This document shows, piece after piece, positions 9,128 to 16,554 of a DNA stretch of 35,334 nucleotides. Each line of letters begins with the position of its first letter. Within the stretch, counting starts at the first letter, position 1. Below the pieces are notes generated by a model. The model was given only the letters and a program-made list of their open reading frames with translations, searched no databases and was not told the DNA's origin. The translations under genes and the position numbers were made by a program. The DNA comes from JADGGV01 sp035715725 (lineage in GTDB: Bacteria > Gemmatimonadota > Gemmatimonadetes > Longimicrobiales > RSA9): positions 1 to 35,334 of the forward strand of contig DASTKT010000086.1 of the NCBI GenBank assembly GCA_035715725.1, read 5' to 3'.

Positions 9128-9168
9128 TCACACGGAGCCAGGGAGCCAACGAACGAGCCACGGAGGCC
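9128..9168 (-). repeat. intergenic CTCCGTGGCTC-type repeat, copy 1
   Basis: On the minus strand this reads CCTCCGTGGCTC, a short insert of related units (GTTGGCTCCCTGGCTC), then CCGTGTGACAC. It shares the CTCCG(C/T)G body and GTGACAC end with the copy near 24895. Similar strings recur in intergenic DNA of several soil-bacterial phyla (general knowledge, not searched here). Confidence 0.5.
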
Positions 9169-9264
9169 GGCCGGACGATCCCGGCAGCACCCCGAGCCGC
9201 CTGCGCTCGCCGGACATGACAGCAAAAAATGGTGCGTCACCGCGGCGGTTCTCCAGTGCCCGGT

Positions 9265-9306
9265 GACCCTCTGAGCCCTCTGCACCTCCGCGGCGAAAAT
9301 TTCCGT
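9265..9306 (+). repeat. intergenic CTCTG/CTCCGCGG-type repeat, copy 2
   Basis: It reads CCCTCTGAGCCCTCTGCACC, then TCCGCGGCGAAAATTTCCG. The stepped 9-10-bp CYCTG/CTCCG units match the style of the copies near 9128 and 24895, but the 3' end is GCGGCGAAAA rather than GTGACAC, so it is a diverged or sister member. Confidence 0.4.
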
Positions 9307-9658
9307 TTCCGACCGCAGCCGCGCCCGCGAACGCCGATGAACGCCGCCAGCCGGGCTCGGGCTCGACCACCGAAGAGCCGAGATCGCATCGGACCGGGGA
9401 GCGGACGAGCGGGGCGGCGCGGGTGTTCTCGAACGTCCCGGGCGTACCGAGCCGCGCGGGGCGTTCCGTCCCGCGCGGCGGGCTTGCGGCCGGTGCGCCG
9501 GACGGCGGGCGCGGCGGCGACGATCTTGCGCGGGGCGACGCTGCTCACGGAGCGGCGGCTCGCGGCGCGGTCGCCGCGGGTGGACCGGCCGAGGCCGAGC
9601 GGGTCGCGGGCCCGGTGATTGTCGCGCGGCGGTGGACCGATGTTCGACGGAGGTGCGC

Positions 9659-10414
9659 ATGGGAGTGCTCGACGGGAAGGTCGCGCTGGTGACGGGCGGC
9701 GGGTCGGGGATCGGGCGCGCGACGGCGCAGGCGTACGCGCGGGAGGGCGCGCGCGTCGTCGTCTCGGACCTGGACGAGGCCGGCGCGGAGGAGACGGTCG
9801 GGATGATTCGGGGGGCCGGCGGGGAGGCCGCGGTGGTCCGCGTCGACGTCAGCCGCGCCGACGAGTGCGAGGCCATGGTGGCGCGGACGCTCGAGCGCTT
9901 CGGCGCGCTGCACGTCGCCTGCAACAACGCCGGGATCGGCGGCGAGCAGAACCCGATCGCCGACCTGTCGGTGGAGGGGTGGAACCACGTGATCGCGGTC
10001 AACCTCTCCAGCGTCTTCTACTGCATGAAGTACGAGATCCCGGCGATGCTCGAGGGAGGCGGCGGCGCGATCGTCAACATGGCGTCGATCCTGGGAGCGG
10101 TCGGCTTCGCGGGGGCGTGCGGGTACGTGGCGGCGAAGCACGGCGTCGTCGGCCTGACGCAGAACGCCGCGCTGGAGTATTCCGCCTGGGGGATCCGCGC
10201 GAACGCGGTCGGGCCGGCGTTCATCCGGACGCCGCTGATCGCGGACCTCGAGGCGGACGAGGCGACGCGGCAGGCGCTGCTCGCCGCGCACCCGATCGGC
10301 CGGCTGGGGCGGCCCGAGGAGGTGGCGGAGCTGGTGGTGTTCCTCAGCTCCGACCGCGCGTCGTTCATCACCGGCGCGTACTATCCGGTGGACGGCGGCT
10401 ACCTGGCGAAGTGA
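9659..10414 (+). CDS. SDR-family NAD(P)-dependent oxidoreductase
   Basis: 251 aa. The ATG at 9659 has GGAGG five bases upstream. This is a classical short-chain dehydrogenase/reductase: nucleotide-binding TGGGSGIG at residues 12-19, acidic D37 at the end of strand 2 (suggesting NAD+ preference), NNAG at 89-92, and catalytic N115, S143, Y156 and K160 all present. It ends with the usual SSDRASFITGAYYPVDGGY. It oxidises or reduces an alcohol/ketone that cannot be named from sequence. The last 47 bp overlap the 3' end of the opposing LuxR-type gene. The ribosome-site-to-start string GGAGGTGCGCATG is identical to that of the TonB-like gene at 31916. Confidence 0.95.
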   Translation: MGVLDGKVALVTGGGSGIGRATAQAYAREGARVVVSDLDEAGAEETVGMIRGAGGEAAVVRVDVSRADECEAMVARTLERFGALHVACNNAGIGGEQNPIADLSVEGWNHVIAVNLSSVFYCMKYEIPAMLEGGGGAIVNMASILGAVGFAGACGYVAAKHGVVGLTQNAALEYSAWGIRANAVGPAFIRTPLIADLEADEATRQALLAAHPIGRLGRPEEVAELVVFLSSDRASFITGAYYPVDGGYLAK

Positions 10415-10979
10415 GCGGCGCGGCCGGCGGGGCGACCTCGCGGTCGCCTGCCGGGAGCATCAGGTCCTCGAGGAAGAACGCGGCGAGCTCGGCGCGGCCG
10501 GCCAGGCCGGCCTTCTCGTAGACGGCGGCCGCGTGCTGGCGCACGGTCCGGTCGCTGCGGCCGGTGTCCCGGGCGATGTGCTTGTGGCTGTGCCCCTTGA
10601 GCAGGAGGAGCGCGACCTCCCGCTCCGCCGGCGTCAGCCCCCAGGCGCGGAACCGCTCGTCGATGGCGCGCCCGAGGCCTTCCAGCGCCAGGCGCGCGCT
10701 CGTCTGCCACGCGTCCCGCTCCGCCCGGCGCTGCTCCAGCGTCCGGCGCAGGTCGCCGATCGACCGCTCGGCCCGCCACCAGCCGAGCCAGAGCGTCGTC
10801 GCCATCAGAAGCGCGCCGGCCACCATGAGCGTCTCGAAGACGACGTGGAACGACAACCAGCGCCGCGGCCGGTCCATCCACAGGTCGAGCGTCCCGCCGA
10901 CCACGATCGAGACCAGCGCCGCGATGTAGATCCAGCGCAGCCGCCGGTCCCTGTCCTCGTCCACGTGGCCCTCCGTCAT
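10368..10979 (-). CDS. membrane-anchored LuxR-type HTH regulator
   Basis: 203 aa. Two predicted membrane helices (residues about 14-34 and 44-67) are followed by a short charged coiled coil (70-95). A GerE/LuxR helix-turn-helix follows at about 114-172 (LTPAEREVALLLLKGHSHKH, then DRTVRQHAAAVYEKAGL). There is no receiver or autoinducer domain, so the DNA-binding domain is tethered directly to the inner membrane. The C-terminal tail is Pro/Ser/Arg-rich and encoded opposite the end of the SDR gene. The ATG at 10979 has only a weak ribosome site. It is divergent from the DUF2231 gene, which may be a target. The sensing mechanism is unknown; a membrane or DUF2231-related cue is speculation. Confidence 0.85.
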   Translation of the reverse strand: MTEGHVDEDRDRRLRWIYIAALVSIVVGGTLDLWMDRPRRWLSFHVVFETLMVAGALLMATTLWLGWWRAERSIGDLRRTLEQRRAERDAWQTSARLALEGLGRAIDERFRAWGLTPAEREVALLLLKGHSHKHIARDTGRSDRTVRQHAAAVYEKAGLAGRAELAAFFLEDLMLPAGDREVAPPAAPLTSPGSRRPPDSTRR

Positions 10980-11096
10980 CCGCCGGATACGGCCGATTCC
11001 CCCGTCGCCTCACGGGGTTCGCGACGTCTGTCGGATTCCCCGGCCGCCCCCGCGGCGGGATCGTTCACGGGTCGACCTCAACCGGAGCGTGATCCC

Positions 11097-11627
11097 ATGA
11101 ACGGCGTCCCACTTCATCCGATGATCGTCCACTTCCCGATGGTGCTCGTCATCCTGCTCCCAATCTCCGCCGCCGCCGCGCTGTGGGCAATCCGGCGCGG
11201 AGCCTCGCCTGCCCGGGCGTGGGCCGTCCCCGTGGTCCTGGCCGGCGCCCTCGCGCTGAGCGCGTTCGTGGCCCTCAAGACCGGCGAGGCCGAGGAGGAG
11301 AAGGTCGAGCGCGTCGTCAGCGAGCGCGTCCTGCACGGCCACGAGGAGGCGGCCGAGCGGTTCCTGCTCCTCTCCGGCGTGGTCTTCCTGCTGCTCGGCA
11401 CCGGGCTCGCCCGCGGCCCGCTCGGGAGCGCCGCCCGCACCCTCGGCACCGCCGGCGCGCTCGGCCTCGTGCTCGCCGGCGTCCAGGTCGGCAAGGCCGG
11501 CGGCGAGCTGGTCTACCGTCACGGCGCGGCCAGCGCGTACGCGGCCCCGGCGGGCACGGCGGGCGCCGCCAGCGCGGCGGAGGCCGCCGGAGCCGAGGTC
11601 GGACGGGAAGCGGGCGAGGAGCACTGA
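11097..11627 (+). CDS. DUF2231-family membrane protein
   Basis: 176 aa. The ATG at 11097 has GGAG nine bases upstream. The protein begins with the family signature VPLHPMIVHFPMVLVILLP. Four hydrophobic segments are visible (about 9-31, 41-60, 93-110 and 117-135), interrupted by an acidic loop, KTGEAEEEKVERVVSERVLH, followed by HEEAAERF with conserved histidines. The C-terminus is an Ala/Gly-rich tail ending in EVGREAGEEH. DUF2231 proteins resemble heme-binding or redox membrane modules, but no function is established that I can assign. It ends 7 bp before the convergent LysR gene. Confidence 0.85.
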   Translation: MNGVPLHPMIVHFPMVLVILLPISAAAALWAIRRGASPARAWAVPVVLAGALALSAFVALKTGEAEEEKVERVVSERVLHGHEEAAERFLLLSGVVFLLLGTGLARGPLGSAARTLGTAGALGLVLAGVQVGKAGGELVYRHGAASAYAAPAGTAGAASAAEAAGAEVGREAGEEH

Positions 11628-11634
11628 GCGCGGG

Positions 11635-12549
11635 TTACTGCGGCACGAGCGGCCCCCGGGCGCGGCTCGTGCCGGCCGCCCCGAGCAGCACCTCGAACGC
11701 CCGCGCCGCCGGGCTCGGCCTCCGGCCCGCCAGCGCGAGCCGGCTCAACAGCCGGGGAATGCGGACCCCGCGCACCTCCACGATCCGGAGCGCACCGAGC
11801 GCCAGCTCGTCCGCCAGCGTCGCGCGGGAGACGACGGCGAGCCCCAGGCCCGCCGTCACCGCCCGCTTGATCGCCTCCGTGCTCCCGAGCTCCACCGTTC
11901 GGCGCAGCGCGACGCCGTGCTCGAGCAGCGCCGCCTCCGCCACGGCGCGCGTGCCGGAGCCCGGCTCTCGCACCAGGAACACCTCCTCCGCGAGCTCCGA
12001 GGCCTCCACGGGGCCCGCGCCGCCCAGACGATGGCCGAGCGGCGCCACCACGACCAGCTCGTCTTCCCGCCACGGGACGACGTCGACGCCCGCCTGCGCG
12101 ACCGGGCCCTCGACCAGCGCCACGTCCAGCTCGTATCCGCGCAGGCGCTGCACCACCTCCCGCGTGTTCAGGCTCGCCACCCGGAGGGTCACTCCCGGGT
12201 GCCGGTGGGCGTACGCCGCCAGCAGCGGCGGGAGCAGGTAGGTGGCGATCGTCGTGCTCGCGCCCACCCGCAGCGACCCCGCCTCCAGTCCGCGGCGTGC
12301 TCGCACCTCCTCCTCCGCCGCCCGCTCCTCGGCGAAGATCCGGCGCGCATGCTCCGCCAGCGCCGAGCCGGCTTCCGTCAGCCGCAGCCCACGCCCGCCT
12401 CGCTCGACCAGCGGCAGCCCGACCTCCCGCTCGAGCTGGCGGACCGCCTTGGAGACCGCCGGCTGACTGACGCCGGCCGCCCGCGCGCCCCGCGAGAAGC
12501 CGCGGCTCTCGACGACCGCGGCGAACAGCCGCAGCGCGTTCAGGTTCAC
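11635..12549 (-). CDS. LysR-family transcriptional regulator (YeiE/CbbR-like)
   Basis: 304 aa from a GTG at 12549. I chose it because GGGAG lies 6 bp upstream and VNLNALRLFAAVVESRGFS is the normal LysR N-terminus; a longer ATG form from 12606 would add 19 atypical residues and run through the inverted repeat. The winged HTH is SRGARAAGVSQPAVSKAVRQLE. The effector domain has SLRVGASTTIATYLLPPLLA, VREPGSGTR and GLAVVSRATL, the pattern of the CbbR/YeiE group. It is divergent from a YeiH-type transporter, as yeiE is next to yeiH in enterobacteria, where YeiE has been reported to respond to sulfite. It is inferred to control the transporter gene through the inverted repeat in the gap. Confidence 0.93.
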   Translation of the reverse strand: MNLNALRLFAAVVESRGFSRGARAAGVSQPAVSKAVRQLEREVGLPLVERGGRGLRLTEAGSALAEHARRIFAEERAAEEEVRARRGLEAGSLRVGASTTIATYLLPPLLAAYAHRHPGVTLRVASLNTREVVQRLRGYELDVALVEGPVAQAGVDVVPWREDELVVVAPLGHRLGGAGPVEASELAEEVFLVREPGSGTRAVAEAALLEHGVALRRTVELGSTEAIKRAVTAGLGLAVVSRATLADELALGALRIVEVRGVRIPRLLSRLALAGRRPSPAARAFEVLLGAAGTSRARGPLVPQ

Positions 12550-12602
12550 GCATAACTCCCGGTTCAGGTTGCCATGTAAGTTGTTCATTAGAGTTATGCG
12601 CG
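12547..12602. promoter_or_regulatory. long inverted repeat, probable LysR binding region
   Basis: CACGCATAACTC (12547-12558) and GAGTTATGCGCG (12591-12602) are inverted repeats matching at 11 of 12 positions, 9 of them contiguous and perfect. They are spaced about 44 bp centre to centre, roughly four helical turns, so both face the same side of the DNA. The left arm touches the LysR start codon and the right arm lies 50 bp before the transporter start. This fits a LysR tetramer site; function is inferred. Confidence 0.6.
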
Positions 12603-12651
12603 TCAACGGGATAGCTTGCGGGAGAAGTTCACCGGATCAGGCGGGAGAGGT

Positions 12652-13701
12652 ATGGATCGAGCCGACGCGGGAAGGGGCACGGGCACGGACGCAGGGACGG
12701 CTTCGCGGGGCGTGGGCGCGGGCGTGTTCGCGGGAGGCGCTCGAGGCGCGTGGCTCCGCCGCGCGGCGTTCCTGGCGCTGCTGGTGTTCATGGCGACGCC
12801 GTGGGCGACGCCGGCGCTGGCGCTGGGGCTCGGCGCGGCGCTGGCGCTGACGGCGGGGAACCCGTTCGCGGCGCGGACGGCGCGGGCGTCGAAGTGGCTG
12901 CTTCAGGCGTCGGTGGTGGGGCTGGGGTTCGGGATGCCGCTGTCTGCGGTGGTCCGGGCGGGGGCGGCGGGGGTGGGCTACACGGTGGCGGGGATCGCGA
13001 CGGCGCTGGTGCTGGGGCTGCTGCTGGGGCGGTGGCTGGAGGTGGAGGAGCAGACGTCGCTCCTGCTGACGGCGGGGACGAGCATCTGTGGCGGGAGCGC
13101 GATCGCGGCGGTGGGACCGGCGATCGGGGCGCGCTCGGAGTCGATGAGCGTGGCGCTGGCGACGGTGTTCGTGCTGAACGCCGTCGCCCTGTATGCGTTT
13201 CCGGCGATCGGGCACCTGCTCGGGCTGAGCCAGGGGCAGTTCGCGGTGTGGGCGGCGGTCGCGATCCACGACACGAGCTCGGTGGTGGGCGCGGCGTCGA
13301 GCTACGGCGCGGAGGCGCTGCAGTCGGCGACGGTGCTGAAGCTGGCTCGGGCGCTGTGGATCGTGCCGCTGACGCTGGCGGCGGCGGCCTACGCGCGCCG
13401 GCGGGCGCGGCCGCCGGCCGGTGCGGGCGCGGCGCGGGTGAAGCTGCCGTGGTTCATCGGCCTGTTCGTGGCGGCGGCGCTGCTGCGGACGCTGCTGCCG
13501 TCCCCTGCCCTGCCGGCGCTGGACGTGCTGGCGCACGTGGCGCGGGTCGGGCTGGTGGTCACGCTTTTCCTGATCGGCGCGGGGCTGAGCCGATCGACGC
13601 TGAAGGACGTCGGGCCGCGGCCGCTGGTGCAGGGGCTGCTGCTGTGGCTGGCCGTAGCCTCGCTGGCGCTGCTCGCGGTGCGGCGGTGGGTGCCGGCGTA
13701 G
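12652..13701 (+). CDS. YeiH/UPF0324-family putative sulfate/sulfite exporter
   Basis: 349 aa. The ATG at 12652 is preceded by GGGAGAGG; a TTG 36 bp upstream is in frame but less likely. About ten membrane helices. Family hallmarks are GNPFAARTARASKWLLQASV with GLGFGM, TAGTSICGGSAIAAVGPAIG, AIHDTSSVVGAAS and a terminal FLIGAGLSR. The N-terminal ~40 residues are Gly/Ala-rich and not conserved-looking. The family is annotated as putative sulfate exporter, and the enterobacterial member is linked to sulfite response. The divergent LysR gene supports an inducible anion-export role. It converges with the VKOR-DsbA gene after 25 bp. Confidence 0.92.
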   Translation: MDRADAGRGTGTDAGTASRGVGAGVFAGGARGAWLRRAAFLALLVFMATPWATPALALGLGAALALTAGNPFAARTARASKWLLQASVVGLGFGMPLSAVVRAGAAGVGYTVAGIATALVLGLLLGRWLEVEEQTSLLLTAGTSICGGSAIAAVGPAIGARSESMSVALATVFVLNAVALYAFPAIGHLLGLSQGQFAVWAAVAIHDTSSVVGAASSYGAEALQSATVLKLARALWIVPLTLAAAAYARRRARPPAGAGAARVKLPWFIGLFVAAALLRTLLPSPALPALDVLAHVARVGLVVTLFLIGAGLSRSTLKDVGPRPLVQGLLLWLAVASLALLAVRRWVPA

Positions 13702-13726
13702 GGTCGACGGCGCCGCGCCCCGTTCC

Positions 13727-14959
13727 CTACTCCACCCAGTGCTCGATGAAGCGCTTCCCGCGGCCGCTTCTCTGATCGAGGATGGCCTGGAAGATGGCGC
13801 GCATCTGCTCGTCGGGGAGGGTGCCGATGACCATGCGGTCGTTGAGCAGCAGCGTGGGGGTGGAGCGGATGCCGTGGGCGTACGTCTCGGACGTCTTCTC
13901 GTACTCCGCGCCGGTGGCGATGAGCTCGCGGACGCGGGCGTGGGTGGCGGAGTCGCCGAGCGCGGCCTCGACGCCGAACCGGCGGGCGAGCGCGGCGCGC
14001 CACGCGGGGCGGCGGGCGTCGTCCATGTGCGCGAAGACCTCGTCGTGGATGGCGGCGAAGCGCTCGGGGCGGTAGCTGGCGATGTAGGCCAGCTCGCAGG
14101 CGCCGGGGTGCTTGTCCTTCTGGACGACCGCGTTGCACCGTGCCTCGAGCGGGAACGGCTGGAAGACGACGTTGATCCGGCCCGGGAACTCGCGCTCGAG
14201 GCGGCGCATCTGCCCGGCGAAGAACCGGCAGTCCGGGCAGAGCAGATCGCCGAACTCGACGATGCGGATCGGCGCGTCCTCGAAGCGCGCCGTCGAGCGC
14301 ACCGTCCAGGTCGCGGCGAGCGTGCTGGGCGGCCTCACGCTGTCGAGCGCGAAGTACTGGTGGACGATGCGCGTGGCCTCGTCGCCGGAGCGGGCGGCGA
14401 GGCGGGCCTGGTGGTAGGCGCGCGCGCCGGTGGCGCCGAGGGCGGTGATCGCGCCGAAGGCGACGAGGTGCGCCCACGACGCGCGCGCTCCCGCTCCCGC
14501 CGGCTCGCGCGGCCGCAGCCGGCCGCGCGCGAAGCCGATGGCGACGATCACCGCGAGCGCCGCGTAGCTGGTACAGAGGAGGCAGAGCGCGCGCAGCACG
14601 GCGAGCGAGTAGCCCACGAGCGCGAGCGCGACGATCGCGTTCAGGAACGCGAGCGCGCGGGCGGTCCGCTCGAGCGCGGGCGTGGCGAACGCGGCGGCGA
14701 GCGCGAGGAACGTGGCGAGCGCGAGGCCGAAGTAGCCGATGGGCACGAGGAGGAGCGCGGCGACGGACGCCGTCGCCGAGCTGCCGCAGCTGAAGAACGA
14801 GTCGGCCTGGCAGGCGGCGGCCCGGGCCATGGACGTCGGGAAGCGCGCGTCGAAGAAGTGGCGCATGGTGAGCGCCGCGATGGTGGCCATCGCGCCGGCG
14901 AGGACGAGCGTCGCGATTCGCAGGAACGGCACGGGGCGCGTCCAGGGATGGCTGCTCAT
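13727..14959 (-). CDS. VKOR-DsbA-like fusion, disulfide bond formation
   Basis: 410 aa from ATG 14959 (AGGA nearby); a longer in-frame start at 15091 gives only Pro/Arg-rich sequence. The N-terminal half is a vitamin K epoxide reductase-type membrane domain with loop cysteines C50 and C58 and active-site C126-L-L-C129 at the end of a helix, across about four to five helices. A further helix (about 163-180) leads to a thioredoxin-fold DsbA-like domain with CPDC at 241-244 and a cis-Pro in RSTPTLLL. The family knowledge is that VKOR reoxidises the Trx domain and passes electrons to quinone, replacing DsbB plus DsbA. The thioredoxin domain should face the periplasm. Two further Cys (CNAVV and CELAY) could form a structural pair. 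Confidence 0.92.
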   Translation of the reverse strand: MSSHPWTRPVPFLRIATLVLAGAMATIAALTMRHFFDARFPTSMARAAACQADSFFSCGSSATASVAALLLVPIGYFGLALATFLALAAAFATPALERTARALAFLNAIVALALVGYSLAVLRALCLLCTSYAALAVIVAIGFARGRLRPREPAGAGARASWAHLVAFGAITALGATGARAYHQARLAARSGDEATRIVHQYFALDSVRPPSTLAATWTVRSTARFEDAPIRIVEFGDLLCPDCRFFAGQMRRLEREFPGRINVVFQPFPLEARCNAVVQKDKHPGACELAYIASYRPERFAAIHDEVFAHMDDARRPAWRAALARRFGVEAALGDSATHARVRELIATGAEYEKTSETYAHGIRSTPTLLLNDRMVIGTLPDEQMRAIFQAILDQRSGRGKRFIEHWVE

Positions 14960-15186
14960 CGGTGTCCTGCGGCCCGGCTCGGGTGGGCGCTGGCGGCCGG
15001 CGGGGCCGCGGGTCCGCCGTCCAACGTGCGGCCGCGGCGGCGGCGGGCGTATCGGGAGAAGGCGGAAAGCGGGCGGGGGATTGGCCGACACGGGGTCGGG
15101 AGGCGACGTCGTGCCCGAGGCCGGCCTTGCGCGCGGCGGGGGCCGGCGTCGATCTATGACGCTCCCCTGGACCGGAGGCGTCGGGC

Positions 15187-16554
15187 ATGGCCGTCTCCCC
15201 GCCGAGCGTGGCGCCCGCGGCGCTGAGGCGCTCGATCGGGACGCTGCAGGCGACGTCGCTCGTGGTGGGCATCGTCATCGGCGCGTCGATCTTCGTGCAG
15301 CCGTCGGAGATCACGCGGGAGGTGCCGTCCATCCCGTGGATCTTCGCGGCGTGGCTGGCGTCCGGCGCGCTGACGCTGGGCGGCGCGCTGATCTGCGCGG
15401 AGCTGTCCTCGGCGTATCCGCGGGCGGGCGGCGTGTACTCGTTCCTGCGGGAGACGCTCTCGCCGGCGACGGGGTTCCTGTGGGGGTGGGCGGCGTTCTG
15501 GAGCGCGCAGACGGGGATCCTGGCGGTGATCGCGCTGGTCTTCGCGCGCTACGCGGCCGTGCTCCTCCCCGTCGGCGACGCGGCGATCCCGCTCCTCGCC
15601 GTGGGCGCGATCGCGACGGCGGCGGCGATCAACTACGTCGGCGTGCAGTACGGCGGGCGGGTGCAGGCCGCGTTCACGGTGGCGAAGGTCGCGGCCATCG
15701 CGCTGCTCATCGTGGCGGCGTTCGTGCTCGGTGGGCGGGTGCCCGCGCACTTCGTCGGTCCGGCGGCGCCGCCGCCCGTCTCCGGGACGGGCTTCGCCCG
15801 CGCGCTCGCGGCGGGGCTGATCACGTTCGGCGGGTGGCACATGATCACGTACGCAGCGGAAGAGACGGTCGATCCGCGGCGCACGATCCCGCGGGCGCTG
15901 TTCGTGGGGATCCTGGTCGTGACGGCGTGCTACATGGCGTTGAACGCCGCGTACCTGTACGTGCTGCCGCTGGACACGGTGGCGCGCTCGACGCGCGTGG
16001 CGGCGGACGCGGCGGACGCCGTGGTCGGCTCGGGGGGCGGCGCGCTGCTGGCGGGGCTCGTCGTCTTCTCGACGTTCGGCGGGCTGAACGGGCTGACGCT
16101 GGCGGGCTCGCGCGTCTACCGCGCCATGGCGGAGGACGGGCTGCTGTTCCGCTGGGCCGGCGCGATCCATCCCCGCTTCCGCACGCCGCACCGCGCGATC
16201 GTGCTCCAGGCGACGTGGGCGGCGGTGCTGGTGGTCACGGGCACGTTCCGGGGGCTGGTCGGCCGGGTCGTGTTCACGGAGTGGATCTTCTTCGCGCTCA
16301 TGGCCGCCGGGATGTGGGCGGCGCGGCGCCGCTCGGACTACGCGCCGGCGTACCGGGTGCCGGGCGGCTTCCTGGTGCCGGGGCTGTTCATCGCCGGGAC
16401 GGCCGCGGTGCTGGGGACGCAGGTCGTGAGTCGGCCGGCGGAGAGCGCCGCCGGCGTCGCCTTCGTGGCGGCGGGTCTTCCCGTCTACTGGCTTTGGAGT
16501 CGTGCCAACGCCCGAAAAGGAGAGGTCAGCCGTGCGGATCCTGGACGTGCATAA
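15187..16554 (+). CDS. APC-superfamily amino acid permease
   Basis: 455 aa. The ATG at 15187 has GGAGG eight bases upstream. Twelve hydrophobic helices. Helix 1 carries VGIVIGASIFVQPSEI, the unwound GASIF substrate-binding motif of the APC family, and helix 2-3 has AELSSAYPRAGGVYSFLRET. Helix 6 has ITFGGWHMITYAAEE, and loop 8-9 has LAGSRVYRAMAEDGL. The profile is closest to the LAT/SteT-like subgroup that imports or exchanges amino acids. The next gene starts inside its last 23 bp, implying co-translation with an amidohydrolase. The substrate cannot be named from sequence. Confidence 0.92.
   Translation: MAVSPPSVAPAALRRSIGTLQATSLVVGIVIGASIFVQPSEITREVPSIPWIFAAWLASGALTLGGALICAELSSAYPRAGGVYSFLRETLSPATGFLWGWAAFWSAQTGILAVIALVFARYAAVLLPVGDAAIPLLAVGAIATAAAINYVGVQYGGRVQAAFTVAKVAAIALLIVAAFVLGGRVPAHFVGPAAPPPVSGTGFARALAAGLITFGGWHMITYAAEETVDPRRTIPRALFVGILVVTACYMALNAAYLYVLPLDTVARSTRVAADAADAVVGSGGGALLAGLVVFSTFGGLNGLTLAGSRVYRAMAEDGLLFRWAGAIHPRFRTPHRAIVLQATWAAVLVVTGTFRGLVGRVVFTEWIFFALMAAGMWAARRRSDYAPAYRVPGGFLVPGLFIAGTAAVLGTQVVSRPAESAAGVAFVAAGLPVYWLWSRANARKGEVSRADPGRA

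Larger units (their letters stand above)
8900..9658. other. 759-bp intergenic region without a supported gene
   Basis: Between the antiporter and the SDR gene I find a strong hairpin (8972-9003), two clear members (and one possible third) of an intergenic repeat family, an A-run near 9222-9229, and a GAAAATTTCCG patch at 9295-9305. Frames that stay open here have no recognisable protein content and overlap each other on both strands, as expected from GC bias. Confidence 0.6.
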
